Below, piece after piece: positions 29,231-38,626 of a stretch of DNA of 64,000 nt; positions within the stretch are counted from its first letter, which is position 1; every line of letters begins with the position of its first letter. The position numbers were made by a program, and so were the translations under genes. The stretch is from Paraflavitalea soli (GTDB taxonomy: Bacteria > Bacteroidota > Bacteroidia > Chitinophagales > Chitinophagaceae). Under the pieces are notes generated by a model. That model worked only from the letters and a program-made list of their open reading frames with translations, had not been told where the DNA came from and did no database searches. Location of the stretch: NCBI RefSeq assembly GCF_003555545.1, contig NZ_CP032157.1:6080546-6144545 (forward strand), in the 5' to 3' direction.

Positions 29231-31669
29231 ATGCGCAAATTGATGTTGGTGATGATAAGTCTGCTGTCGGTAGGGATTACAATGGCCCAAAATAGTCAAC
29301 GCGGAAAGATTACCGTCAATATCCTTGGGGAGGGTCAACAGGGCCTCGAAAATGCTACTGTTGAGCTACTCAAAAGCAAGGACTCCACCCTGGTGAAGGC
29401 GGCTATTAGCGGCAAGGCGGGCCTGGCCGAGTTGGAAAATATTCCCCTGGGCAGTTATGTCCTCCGCATAACCATGATCAATTATGCCAGGCAGTTTTCA
29501 ACGCCCGTATCCCTTACCGGGGAGCGGTCCGTGATCAGTTTACCTGCTATTACCTTGCTGCCGGCTACTGCTGCTCAGATGAAGGAGGTAACCATTACCG
29601 CCCGAAAACCATTTATTCAAAAACTCAGCGACCGTATCGTAGTCAATGTAGACAACAGCATTGTCAGTGTGGGCAGCTCGGCCCTGGATGTACTGGAGCG
29701 CTCACCCGGTGTATTGATCGATCCCAATGATGCCATCAGCCTCCGCGGCCGGGCAGGCGTGATCATCATGATCGATGGTAAGATCACCCCCATGTCAGGC
29801 ACAGATCTCGTGAACATGCTGCGCAGCCTGCCTTCCAATAGTATTGAGCGCATTGATATCATCACCAACCCTTCCGCACGCTATGATGCAGCAGGAAACT
29901 CAGGTATTATTGATATCCGCATGAAAAAGGATCAGCGGGTTGGCGCCAATGGCACTTTTACAGCAGGTTACGGACAGGGCATCTATCCCAAGGCCAATAC
30001 CGGCGCCACCTTCAATTACCGCAATAAGAAACTGAACTTCTTTGGTAGTTATAATTTCGGTTATCGCGAGATGTTTGGCAACCTGGTTTTGAAAAGAGAG
30101 TTCTTTAAGAATGGTGCTTACGAAGGCGCCTATGACCAGGATAATTTCAGTAAGGTGCAATTCAATAGCAATACCGCCAGGCTGGGCGCTGATTTTTTTC
30201 CGAATAAGAAATCGATCATAGGATTTGTGCTCAGCGGCACGCTCACCAATATCAACCGCAACAGCAATAACCAATCACTGGTCCTGAATAATGTGAAAGA
30301 ACCCGAATCAAGGTTTATCACCAATAACAGAGAAAAGAACAAGCCCCGGAATATACTGGGCAATATCAATTATAAATATAGTTTCGACAGCACAGGCCGC
30401 GAACTTACCGCTGACCTCGACTATGGCGTATTCAACAGCAACGTGCTCTCGAGATTCATTACCGGCTTTTATACCTTGGACGGAATACCCAATAAGCCGG
30501 AATACAAATTGAATGGTGATCAAACTGGCAAGATCAACATTGCCACCGTGAAAGCTGATTATATCCATCCCCTTAATAAAAATACCAGCCTGGAAACCGG
30601 CTTTAAGAGCGCCTTCGTAGAAACAGACAACGATGTAGAGTTCTATGATGTAAGCAATGCCACGCCCCAATACGATTCTTCCAAAAGTAACCGGTTTAAT
30701 TATAAGGAGAACAACAATGCCTTGTATGTAAACATGAATACTGAGTTTAAAAAGTTCTCCCTTATGGCCGGACTGCGGGCCGAGCAAACCAATATGGAAG
30801 GATACCAGGAAGTCAATGACATTCGTTTCGATTCCTCCTACCTGCAGCTATTTCCCAGCATATTCCTGAATTATAAACTGGGCGCAGAAAAAACAATAGG
30901 ATTGTCAGTAAGCAGGCGTATAGATCGCCCCAATTATTCCGAGCTCAATCCTTTCCGTTTTTTCCTGGACCCCAGCACCTATAGCTCAGGCAACCCTTAC
31001 CTGAAACCCCAGCTTACCTGGGCATACGAGCTCAGTTATACCATTAAGCAATTAAGTTTTACACTTGCGTATAGTCATACAAAGCAGAACAGCACTGTGG
31101 TTATCAGACCCAGTGAAACGGAAGAAAGAGTAACGGTGCAGATGCCGGTCAATCTCAACACCTACGATTATTATGGGATTACTGTCGCTGCACCGATCCG
31201 TTTTACCAAATGGTGGAACGCCATCAACAATGCCAATATTTATTACGGGCATTATAATGGCAACCTCGCCAGTACCACCCTGGACAATGGCGCTCCGGCC
31301 GCCAATATCAGTACCAACAATACTTTTATTGTCCCCAAGGGCTGGACTTTTGAATTAAATGCCAACGTCAATACCGGCGGCCAATATGGGTTTATGAAAC
31401 TTGATCCCCAATGGCAATTATCTGCCGGCGTTCAAAAGACGATAATGAACAAGAAAGGTACCATCCGGCTCAACATCACCGACATTTTCTGGACCAATGT
31501 GCCAGCTGCCGTGATAGAGTTTAGTAATTATATCGAACACTGGCATTCGAGAAGAGAAACAAGGGTAGCTAACCTGTCGTTCACTTATCGTTTTGGTAAG
31601 AATACAGTGGCGGCTGCCAGAAGAAGGAACACTGCTTCCGAAGAAGAAAGAAGAAGGGCCGGAAACTGA
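29231..31669 (+). CDS. Outer-membrane beta-barrel receptor (TonB-dependent type)
   Basis: This encodes 812 residues. The signal peptide (about 1-19, ending MAQ) leads to a carboxypeptidase-like regulatory domain (GKITVNILGEGQQGLENATV, about 25-105), a plug domain with EVTITARKPFIQKLSDRIVVNV (shown in part as EVTITARKPF) and a beta-barrel of the OMP_b-brl_3 type (PF14905). The barrel shows SVSRRIDRPNYSELNPFRFF and ends in LSFTYRFGKN. The family lies in the outer membrane; the cargo is unknown. It lacks a SusD partner and any linked regulator. The C-terminal tail after the last strand is very basic (AAARRRNTASEEERRRAGN), which is unusual for a barrel that should end in an aromatic residue. Confidence 0.88.
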   Translation: MRKLMLVMISLLSVGITMAQNSQRGKITVNILGEGQQGLENATVELLKSKDSTLVKAAISGKAGLAELENIPLGSYVLRITMINYARQFSTPVSLTGERSVISLPAITLLPATAAQMKEVTITARKPFIQKLSDRIVVNVDNSIVSVGSSALDVLERSPGVLIDPNDAISLRGRAGVIIMIDGKITPMSGTDLVNMLRSLPSNSIERIDIITNPSARYDAAGNSGIIDIRMKKDQRVGANGTFTAGYGQGIYPKANTGATFNYRNKKLNFFGSYNFGYREMFGNLVLKREFFKNGAYEGAYDQDNFSKVQFNSNTARLGADFFPNKKSIIGFVLSGTLTNINRNSNNQSLVLNNVKEPESRFITNNREKNKPRNILGNINYKYSFDSTGRELTADLDYGVFNSNVLSRFITGFYTLDGIPNKPEYKLNGDQTGKINIATVKADYIHPLNKNTSLETGFKSAFVETDNDVEFYDVSNATPQYDSSKSNRFNYKENNNALYVNMNTEFKKFSLMAGLRAEQTNMEGYQEVNDIRFDSSYLQLFPSIFLNYKLGAEKTIGLSVSRRIDRPNYSELNPFRFFLDPSTYSSGNPYLKPQLTWAYELSYTIKQLSFTLAYSHTKQNSTVVIRPSETEERVTVQMPVNLNTYDYYGITVAAPIRFTKWWNAINNANIYYGHYNGNLASTTLDNGAPAANISTNNTFIVPKGWTFELNANVNTGGQYGFMKLDPQWQLSAGVQKTIMNKKGTIRLNITDIFWTNVPAAVIEFSNYIEHWHSRRETRVANLSFTYRFGKNTVAAARRRNTASEEERRRAGN

Positions 31670-31708
31670 TGCTTTCAATGGTGCATGTGAAATGGGCAGG
31701 ACCCAATA

Positions 31709-31858
31709 TCAATGCCTTTTGAAATATTGTATTTCCCGTTCATGCTTCTTGGCTGCCTCCAGGCTGTCAAAAGTGCCCAGGTTGCGGCGTTTATTCGTTT
31801 TGGGATCTTTCTTCCGGGAATAAATCCGGTATCCGCCCGATTTTAACTTGCGTATCAT
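31709..31858 (-). CDS. Conserved 49-residue basic protein
   Basis: Read on the minus strand, an ATG at 31858 opens a frame of 49 residues starting MIRKLKSGGYRIYSRKKD, followed by PKTNKRRNLGTFDSLEAAKKH and EREIQYFKRH. The order (beta-hairpin, basic loop, then a helix) and the wording K-L-K-S-G-x-Y-R-x-Y-S-R-K-K-D-P-K-T are like a small protein found again and again in Bacteroidota genomes without a known role. Its net charge is strongly positive, so a nucleic acid partner is possible, but this is inference. The AP2/integrase-arm-like pattern (LGTF, EAA) fits DNA binding. Confidence 0.75.
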   Translation of the reverse strand: MIRKLKSGGYRIYSRKKDPKTNKRRNLGTFDSLEAAKKHEREIQYFKRH

Positions 31859-31885
31859 AAATAGGTTTTCCAGTTTCGGCACAAT

Positions 31886-32755
31886 TCACATGCCATCAAG
31901 GCGGGGCTTTTTGTGTAAAGTCTGCAACAATTGAAGATGCGGCTGCAGGTTTTGCAACGTGCTCTTTTGAAGGAACTGCTTGAGGTGCTTGTAAAAATGG
32001 CTATGATCGTAATAGCCATAAATGGAGTAGTGGAAGGTTTGTGGAGAGCTGGCTATATGAGCCGCCGCTTTGCGGATGCGCATGATCTGCAAGGCATTTT
32101 TACTGCTGATGCTGGTGGCCCGCTCAAAATAGCGTTGCAAGGTGCGGGTTGATATCTTGTATTGACTGGCAAGCGTTTCAATCGTAGTCTTAAAATCATT
32201 GTCTCTAAAGCATCGGTCAAGGATCTCAGTAACAATGTGAATTTCCTGCAGGGAACCTGCATGTTCCCGGATAATGGGTTGATAGTGGTTGCTGATGATC
32301 CTTACCCTTTCTTCAAAGTTGGTAGCCCCCTTAATAGCATCTATGAGCGATTGCTCCACCAGGTAGCTCAGCGGAAAGATATACTCCCGGTACTCTGCGA
32401 AGTTTATTTTCTTCAGGAACAGTACAGGCGATATCTTGAATTTGATACCAAACAGCTGGTTGCCCGGCCGGTGATAGCATTCAATGCTGCGGTGGCGGGG
32501 CAGAAAGCCGTCAGACCGCATATCGAAAAACTGGTCCGCTACCTGCATCACAAACGGGGTGCCCAGGTTTACCAGGTAGGTGTACCCAATATTGGGAAAT
32601 AAGGCATCTGAAAACCCTTCCGGATGAGCCTGCCACAAGTGCCCAAAGTCTGTTTCCCATATAAAATCAATGAAATGGCTCAGACCCGCCGGCGGGGCCG
32701 TGCGGTGGTAGTTGTTTTCAAAATGAGCTTTATGGAAGAATTCTACATGCTGCAC
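31886..32755 (-). CDS. AraC-family transcriptional regulator
   Basis: This encodes 289 residues from a GTG at 32755; no ATG lies near the N-terminus. Residues 1-165 are a cupin-like sensing domain of the DUF6597 type found in Bacteroidota AraC proteins (GLSHFIDFIWETDFGH, quoted in part). The C-terminal half has the two AraC helix-turn-helix units: TLASQYKISTRTLQRYFERA near residue 205, and the second around HYSIYGYYDHSHFYKHLKQF near residue 250. It binds DNA as a transcription regulator; the target is unknown. The frame runs to a normal stop with a basic tail. Confidence 0.88.
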   Translation of the reverse strand: MQHVEFFHKAHFENNYHRTAPPAGLSHFIDFIWETDFGHLWQAHPEGFSDALFPNIGYTYLVNLGTPFVMQVADQFFDMRSDGFLPRHRSIECYHRPGNQLFGIKFKISPVLFLKKINFAEYREYIFPLSYLVEQSLIDAIKGATNFEERVRIISNHYQPIIREHAGSLQEIHIVTEILDRCFRDNDFKTTIETLASQYKISTRTLQRYFERATSISSKNALQIMRIRKAAAHIASSPQTFHYSIYGYYDHSHFYKHLKQFLQKSTLQNLQPHLQLLQTLHKKPRLDGM

Positions 32756-32845
32756 AAATACATCGTATCACATAAAACTAGCGCAACGGTAGTACACCGG
32801 GAAACAGGAAAACGATGATCCGTTGTATGGTTATATAGCCGGTTC

Positions 32846-33301
32846 CTACTTGAAGGTGATCTCGTTGTTGTTCAGTTCCCGGCGAAATACATTTTTATTG
32901 GGAAACATCACCAGCAGAACCACCAGGTCGAACAAAGCAAACAAAATAAAGATCCTGCGTGCCGTCAATACATAGAGAATACAGGCCGTAATGCCGATGA
33001 TCACATTCACAACCAAACGCTGGTCATAGATCTTCTTGTATTGTGCAACCTGCTCGTCGAAGCTGGGCAGGCCATGGATCGATAACAATTGTTCCTTATG
33101 TTTCCTGGTCACTATAAAAGAGGCGACAAAAGTGCCAGCCAGGAATACCCATTTAATAACTTCGTTTATCGTCGGATCCGTAAGCATACTATACCCCCTG
33201 CTGGCCAATACATAGGCAATAACCATGGGAATAAAAGAGACAGCTATATAGGTCAGGTGTTGTTTCTTGAAAGGCGCTACATCAATGGTATAAAGACTCA
33301 T
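32846..33301 (-). CDS. Four-helix membrane protein, unknown
   Basis: This encodes 151 residues with four hydrophobic segments (about 16-33, 47-64, 95-113 and 116-131) and a cytoplasm-like charged loop between the second and third. The C-terminus is polar (NKNVFRRELNNNEITFK). No domain recognised. It lies 68 bp downstream of the Na+/H+ antiporter gene on the same strand, so it may be cotranscribed with it. Confidence 0.72.
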   Translation of the reverse strand: MSLYTIDVAPFKKQHLTYIAVSFIPMVIAYVLASRGYSMLTDPTINEVIKWVFLAGTFVASFIVTRKHKEQLLSIHGLPSFDEQVAQYKKIYDQRLVVNVIIGITACILYVLTARRIFILFALFDLVVLLVMFPNKNVFRRELNNNEITFK

Positions 33302-33369
33302 ACTGGTTATTTTGTGGGTTTACGGCCGATCCGGACGGTGAAATTAGGGATAAAGATATTTTATGCAGA

Positions 33370-34962
33370 CTATTTTCTCAACCGGGCCTCTTCGAGGTCC
33401 AGTTCTGTTTCTCTTTTACGGATCAGTTCATCCGGAAATTCCCGGAGGCGGCTCATTTTGGCCAATTCAGCACGCCGCACCTGCACCGCTTCCAGTAACA
33501 TTTTCCGGTATTTGGGCAGAAAGGCACCGGCATGCTGCGTATTTTCATCCTTTTGTAGCCGGCTGTTCGCAATATCAGCCATACGCTGGTATCGCTCTTT
33601 TATCCGGATGAAGGCTTCAATAGAAGCCGACTCCTCAGTATAAGATTTCTCCAGTAAGTCAACCACCGCCGTCGCCAGTCGCAAACGGATGGCGTGGTCA
33701 TGATGCGCCTCCGATTCAGGCGCTTCAATTTTCAATATCCGGATAAGCCAGGGAAGACTCAGCCCCTGTAATACCAGGGTAAAGAGGATCACGACAAATG
33801 TGATAAACAAAAAAAGATTACGCTGGGGAAAAGCCTGTCCGTTACTCATCGTAATAGGAACTGCCAGCGCAGAGGCCAGCGATACCACGCCCCGCATGCC
33901 ACTCCAGCCTACGATAAATACCGACCCCCAGGTGGGCCGGGGCTCCCGCTCCCGTATTTTTTTATTGAATATCCTTGGCAGGTAAGCGCCGGGATATACC
34001 CATAAAATGCGAACGACAATGGTGACCAGGCTAATAATCACGGCATATAAGATGGCATCAAAAATGGAGCTTTCCCCAAGCTCTTTGATAATAAAAGGCA
34101 ATTCCAGCCCGATCATAATAAACACCACGCCATTCAGCAGGAATACCAGGGTTTCCCAAACACTCACCGCCTGCAGGCGCGTACTGTAAGAAAACACTTC
34201 ATGGGAGCGGAAGGAGAGGAAAAGACCGCCCGCCACTACAGCCAATACACCTGAAAAATGAAAATGCTCCGCCGCTATATACATCAGGTAAGGTGAAATA
34301 AGTGTAATAGCCGTATCAATACTGGGCGTAGTAGGTAAGAAACGGTGTATCAGGTAAACTACATGGGCTATGGCGAGACCAATAACAACGCCCATTACCG
34401 CTACCAGTAAAAAATTAGCCCCCGCTTCCCATAAGGTGAATTGACCAGTAAAGATGGCTGCCAGGGCAAAGCGAAATACAATTAAGCTGGAAGCATCATT
34501 GATCAGGCTTTCTCCCTCCAGTATGGCTGTTATCCTTTTAGGCACTTTTAACTGCTGTAATACGCTGGTAGCCGCAATCGCATCCGGCGGCGAAATAATA
34601 GCCCCCAGCAGAAAACCCATGGGCAGCGAAAAGCCGGGGATAATAGCATGGGAGGTAAAGGCAATAGCGGTAGCTGTGAAAATCACCAGGCCAAAGGCCA
34701 GCATAAAGATGGGGCGCCGGAACTTCCAGAAATCATTCCAGGAAGTATTCCACGCAGCGGCATACAATAAGGGCGGCAGGAAGATAATAAATACCAGGTC
34801 TGGCTCCAGGGTGATGGAGGGTGCGCCCGGTATAAAACCAATGCCCAACCCTGCAATGACCAATAAAATAGGATAGGAGATACGCACCTTATCGCTCAGC
34901 ATAGTGAGCATGGAAACGACAAAAAGCAGGGAAATGATAAGAAGCAGGTTGTCCTGGAGCAT
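33370..34962 (-). CDS. CPA1-family Na+/H+ antiporter
   Basis: This encodes 530 residues. About twelve membrane helices fill residues 1-405, followed by a cytoplasmic helical tail of 125 residues. The ion-binding pattern is visible in GAIISPPDAIAATSVLQQL (the conserved PPD in helix 5) and ESLINDASSLIVFRFA (ND), and VGWSGMRGVVSLASALAVP carries the conserved R-G. Members exchange cytoplasmic protons for sodium or potassium and set internal pH. The long C-terminal tail (SYTEESASIEAFIRIKERYQ, then many charged residues) is typical of bacterial NhaP/YjcE-like proteins and may regulate activity. Confidence 0.92.
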   Translation of the reverse strand: MLQDNLLLIISLLFVVSMLTMLSDKVRISYPILLVIAGLGIGFIPGAPSITLEPDLVFIIFLPPLLYAAAWNTSWNDFWKFRRPIFMLAFGLVIFTATAIAFTSHAIIPGFSLPMGFLLGAIISPPDAIAATSVLQQLKVPKRITAILEGESLINDASSLIVFRFALAAIFTGQFTLWEAGANFLLVAVMGVVIGLAIAHVVYLIHRFLPTTPSIDTAITLISPYLMYIAAEHFHFSGVLAVVAGGLFLSFRSHEVFSYSTRLQAVSVWETLVFLLNGVVFIMIGLELPFIIKELGESSIFDAILYAVIISLVTIVVRILWVYPGAYLPRIFNKKIREREPRPTWGSVFIVGWSGMRGVVSLASALAVPITMSNGQAFPQRNLFLFITFVVILFTLVLQGLSLPWLIRILKIEAPESEAHHDHAIRLRLATAVVDLLEKSYTEESASIEAFIRIKERYQRMADIANSRLQKDENTQHAGAFLPKYRKMLLEAVQVRRAELAKMSRLREFPDELIRKRETELDLEEARLRK

Positions 34963-35228
34963 AACGAACTGTTATTTGGATATACGTTTGGGGAACAATT
35001 TAGAATATTTTAATAAATGTCTGTAGGGCAATCAGCCCATAACGGGAATTCCTGTAGAATAAGAGCTACATCCCACTCATTCCGGTATTTACAGGAGAAT
35101 TAAAGCCAACCCGGCTAATGGACTAATTGTAAGATCATTTAAAGCCAATTCAATTCAAATTGAAACGGCGTGGCAAAGTAATTGAGTACTAAACAGAAAA
35201 TCATTGAGTAACACCTAACAAATTATTT

Positions 35229-35390
35229 ATGAAAAAGATCCTTTTCACCTTTGGGGTTATAGGCTTATTGATAGTAGCAGCTTGCGATACACCACAACCT
35301 ACATCCGATCCCAATTCCCGCGATACTACTGTAAACAATAATACACAGACAGATACATCCACCAACAAGCCCGATACTACAAGGCAATAA
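35229..35390 (+). CDS. Small Thr/Asp-rich lipoprotein 1
   Basis: The ATG at 35229 opens a frame of 53 residues: a signal with lipobox VAAC (Cys near residue 19) followed by a short disordered tail rich in Thr, Asp, Asn and Pro (TPQPTSDPNSRDTT). The tail has no fold. It forms a pair with the next gene, 19 bp downstream, which has the same plan. Small lipoproteins of this type are frequent in Bacteroidota and have no assigned function. Confidence 0.7.
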   Translation: MKKILFTFGVIGLLIVAACDTPQPTSDPNSRDTTVNNNTQTDTSTNKPDTTRQ

Positions 35391-35409
35391 TCCGATAAAA
35401 CTATACTTT

Positions 35410-35607
35410 ATGAAAAAGCTATTGGTAATAGCGCTCACGGCAGGCATATTCGCCGCCTGTGGCAGCAACGACAATCCGGATCGAATCAATAATAACGCAG
35501 ACAGTATCAACAATATGCCGTCTACAAGTGATACATCCATGAAAGACTCCGATACCAGTGATCGTCAAAATCCAAACCATAACCAGGATTCATTGAGATA
35601 CAATTAG
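35410..35607 (+). CDS. Small Asn/Asp/Ser-rich lipoprotein 2
   Basis: This encodes 65 residues. The signal peptide ends in the lipobox FAAC (Cys near residue 17), and the mature part is a disordered chain of Asn, Asp and Ser (DNPDRINNNADSINN, TSDTSMKDSDTSDRQ). It follows lipoprotein 1 by 19 bp and is closed by a terminator at 35634, so the two form one transcript. The two genes look like diverged duplicates. Confidence 0.75.
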   Translation: MKKLLVIALTAGIFAACGSNDNPDRINNNADSINNMPSTSDTSMKDSDTSDRQNPNHNQDSLRYN

Positions 35608-35633
35608 TGGACGGACGGTTATGAGGTTTAGGT

Positions 35634-35664
35634 AGGATGGCATACTTATTATGTCATCCTTTTT
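35634..35664 (+). terminator. Terminator of the lipoprotein pair
   Basis: AGGATG-GCATA pairs with TATGT-CATCCT around CTTAT, with one mismatch, and is followed by TTTTT. Confidence 0.75.
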
Positions 35665-35702
35665 GGGTTTCGTTAAACCCATAAATGATAAACTGAACCA
35701 CT

Positions 35703-36185
35703 ATGCAAAACTTATTTTTAACAGGAATAGCATGTGCCCTGCTGGCAGCAAGCCTGGTAGCAAACAAGGATGTCCACACAGGGCCGCAGGAGACGTCTGT
35801 TGATGCCCGGTCCAATACAAAGCCGGCCGACACTTCCCTGAATGGAGAATGGTTTCTACAGCCTGTATTGGCTTCTGATACTGCTGCAGGCAAGTTCCCC
35901 TCTATCAAATTCAATGTTGCCAAGGGCACGTTTACAGGAAATACCGGGTGTAACCGCATGAATGGTACCTTCAAGCGTACTGACACCAGCCTAACGATTA
36001 ATGAGCATATTGTAGTTACCAAAATGGTTTGCCCCGGTTTCAACGAAGCAGCTTTCCTGAAAACCCTTCTCAATACCAACCGGTACAAAAAAGAGAATGA
36101 TGTATTGGTGTTGATGTTTGACCAGACAGAACTATCCAGGTGGACGAGAAAGCCCTACCGGGCGCCTATGAGTAAAGGCATTTAA
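35703..36185 (+). CDS. META/HslJ-domain exported protein
   Basis: This encodes 160 residues. An N-terminal hydrophobic segment (about 3-20) acts as signal peptide. The META domain (about 45-150) shows LNGEWFLQPV, the hallmark GNTGCNRMNGTF near residue 80, ITKMVCPG-like VVTKMVCPGFNEAAF, and a final strand LVLMFDQTELSRW. In E. coli HslJ the domain is linked to heat and novobiocin resistance at the outer membrane; the molecular role is unknown. It follows the lipoprotein pair after their terminator, with a GGGTTT/AAACCC hairpin in its leader region (35665-35681). Confidence 0.85.
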   Translation: MQNLFLTGIACALLAASLVANKDVHTGPQETSVDARSNTKPADTSLNGEWFLQPVLASDTAAGKFPSIKFNVAKGTFTGNTGCNRMNGTFKRTDTSLTINEHIVVTKMVCPGFNEAAFLKTLLNTNRYKKENDVLVLMFDQTELSRWTRKPYRAPMSKGI

Positions 36186-36203
36186 ACGAAAAAAAGGAAT
36201 AGC

Positions 36204-38441
36204 CTATACACTTTCTCTTTGCAGCCAGTAGCGGTATTGCATAACGGCCCTTATTTCGCTATAGGAATAATCCTCTCCCAGTTTTTCTTTAGCGGCCGAG
36301 CTACTTGTACCCCCTGCTGCTTCCAGTGCCTCCAGGATGGGCACTATTTTATGTTCCGGTACGATGTCTTCTATATTTATTTCCCCCGTGGCAATAAATT
36401 GCACGAGGTGACCTTCAATGGTGCTGACTGCCATTCCCCGCAGAGCAGCTATCGCTGCAATGTTTTTCCCTTCTTTGAATAATTGCAGACTGATGATCTT
36501 TGTCTCCCCTTTCTTGGGTTTGATTACTTTTTCTTCCACCTCCTGTATTACTATCACTGCCGCCTTCTTTTGATTCTCCACCATTTGCAGCAGGTCATCC
36601 CCCTGCACTCCCTTCACCAGTGCATTGACTATCTGCATGGCTTGTTCCACCGATTGCTTTTTCCTTTGGAACAATAATTTCAATTCCTGTAGCTCTTTTA
36701 CATATTTCTTGACCTTCTGTTTCACCTTCACCTCATCAATATGTTGTTGCAGCTTGGTGCTCACCTCTTCCAGCTGGAGAATAAAATAGCTGGTAGCGGC
36801 CTGCAGGCGTTGCTGCAGTATACCGTATCCATCCGCTTCAGCCGTAATAACCAGTTGTTCCAGCTGGCGCATAAACTTTACCGCCACCTCTTGTTGATCC
36901 ATGATCTGGGCCAGCATAGCCCTTGCCCGGATGACCGCCCTGTTCTTATCCGGGATCTGTCTTTCTTCATACCCTTCAAAGTGCGCATCCCAGGCAGCCG
37001 TTACTTTTGTCCAGTCGAACGACTGAACAATAGACCGGCTGACGAAAGCTTTCCTTTCTTCCTGCAAAGCCTGTTGCAGTTCATTGGTTTCCATTTCAGC
37101 ACTTGTAAAAGCAATGACCCGCTGGTCCGTACTGATGCAATGCGGTTGTATACGGGAATAAAGCACCAGGCCTTCCATGGAGGTCAAGCGGCTCAGGGCT
37201 ACATACACCTGCCCCGGAGCAAAGGATTCCCCGGCATCGATGATCGCTTTCTGAAAAGTAAGCCCCTGGCTTTTGTGGATCGTAATCGCCCAGGCCAGCC
37301 GGATGGGATATTGTTTAAATGTGCCCAGTTCCTCCTCGTCAATATGATCTTTCTCTTTATTGTAACTGTACCGGATGTTTTTCCAGGTTTCCTGCTCCAG
37401 TTCAAGCTCAATTTCCTCATTAGGGAAGGACACCATTATCTTGTCCTTCTCAATGGCTTTGACGATGCCCAGTTTTCCGTTGAAATAACGCCTCAGCTCT
37501 CCTTTATCATTTTTGATGAACATTATCTGGGCGCCTTCTTTTAATTGCAGTGTCATTTCCGCAGGCAGCGCTTTCTCATTGAAATCGCCTTTTATCTCTC
37601 CCCGGAATTCAAATATTTCACCCGGTAGTTTGGCCAACTGGTATTGGTTGATCTTGTCTGCCTTATAATTATGGGAGGTCAGGGTTATATAATGTTCATC
37701 ATCTTCCGGTGTAAAGCCCGGATAATAGTGATTATGTAATTGGCGCAGGTCTTCGGCGCTGGTGGTATTGTTGCGCAGGTTGTTCAATATCTGGATAAAC
37801 GAGGCGTCATTTTGACGGTAGATCTTCTTTAATTCCAGGTATACCGGCGGCGCCTGTTTGATCACCTGGGCATCAAAGAAAAATGGACTGGCGTAGTGGT
37901 GCTTCAGGATATTATCCCATTCATCATTGCCAACAACGGGCGGTAATTGGTGCAGGTCGCCAATGTACAATACCTGTACCCCGCCAAAAGGAAGCAAAGG
38001 CTGCCGGCGAAATTGCCGTAGAATAGCATCTATCGCATCCAGCATATCCGCCCTTACCATACTTACCTCATCAATGACGAGCAATTCCAGTTCCCGCAGT
38101 AATTCCCGTTTGGCATTATTGAACCGGATATTCTTAAATAAGCTGTGCTGATCCGTCACCTCGGGGCCACCACTTTGCCATCCCCCCTGTTTAATAGGAA
38201 TAAATGGCCCGAATGGCAGCTGGAAAAAGGAGTGCATGGTTACACCACCGGCATTGATGGCTGCCACACCCGTGGGCGCGACCACCGCCATTTTCTTGAA
38301 ACTGTTTTGCTGTATATACCGCAGGAAGGTGGTCTTTCCCGTGCCCGCCTTACCCGTAAGGAAGAGGTGGCGGCTGGTTTGGTTTACAAACCGTACGGCT
38401 AACTGGAAGTATTCATTGGATATATCGGTACCTGACGACAT
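36204..38441 (-). CDS. PIF1-like helicase with C-terminal HTH_40 domain
   Basis: This encodes 745 residues. The N-terminal half is a superfamily 1B helicase: Walker A FLTGKAGTGKTTFLRYI near residue 35, VVAPTGVAAINAGG, motif II VIDEVSMVRADMLDAID near 120, and the second RecA domain with LAWAITIHKSQGLTFQKAII and VYVALSRLTS. After residue 470 comes a long coiled-coil-rich part, and residues about 655-740 form a winged helix of the RQC/HTH_40 type (GKNIAAIAALRGMAVSTIEGHL). Known PIF1 helicases unwind G-quadruplexes and stalled forks, and the HTH may guide it to DNA. The plus-strand META gene converges on its end with 18 bp between stops. Confidence 0.88.
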   Translation of the reverse strand: MSSGTDISNEYFQLAVRFVNQTSRHLFLTGKAGTGKTTFLRYIQQNSFKKMAVVAPTGVAAINAGGVTMHSFFQLPFGPFIPIKQGGWQSGGPEVTDQHSLFKNIRFNNAKRELLRELELLVIDEVSMVRADMLDAIDAILRQFRRQPLLPFGGVQVLYIGDLHQLPPVVGNDEWDNILKHHYASPFFFDAQVIKQAPPVYLELKKIYRQNDASFIQILNNLRNNTTSAEDLRQLHNHYYPGFTPEDDEHYITLTSHNYKADKINQYQLAKLPGEIFEFRGEIKGDFNEKALPAEMTLQLKEGAQIMFIKNDKGELRRYFNGKLGIVKAIEKDKIMVSFPNEEIELELEQETWKNIRYSYNKEKDHIDEEELGTFKQYPIRLAWAITIHKSQGLTFQKAIIDAGESFAPGQVYVALSRLTSMEGLVLYSRIQPHCISTDQRVIAFTSAEMETNELQQALQEERKAFVSRSIVQSFDWTKVTAAWDAHFEGYEERQIPDKNRAVIRARAMLAQIMDQQEVAVKFMRQLEQLVITAEADGYGILQQRLQAATSYFILQLEEVSTKLQQHIDEVKVKQKVKKYVKELQELKLLFQRKKQSVEQAMQIVNALVKGVQGDDLLQMVENQKKAAVIVIQEVEEKVIKPKKGETKIISLQLFKEGKNIAAIAALRGMAVSTIEGHLVQFIATGEINIEDIVPEHKIVPILEALEAAGGTSSSAAKEKLGEDYSYSEIRAVMQYRYWLQRESV

Positions 38442-38626
38442 GCTGGCCGCAATTTAAATAATGTGACCAGGAAGCCCGCTGGTATTTATCCGCAGCATGT
38501 TCAAAACTTTCCTTTCCCTTTCCGGCCTGCCCGGATCCAATAAGTTTTCAACGTTTCCTCCTAATCGGCCGGTATGACGTAAATTGCAGGCTTGACTCAC
38601 CCGTTGCGGGTGGTTACTAATCTATT

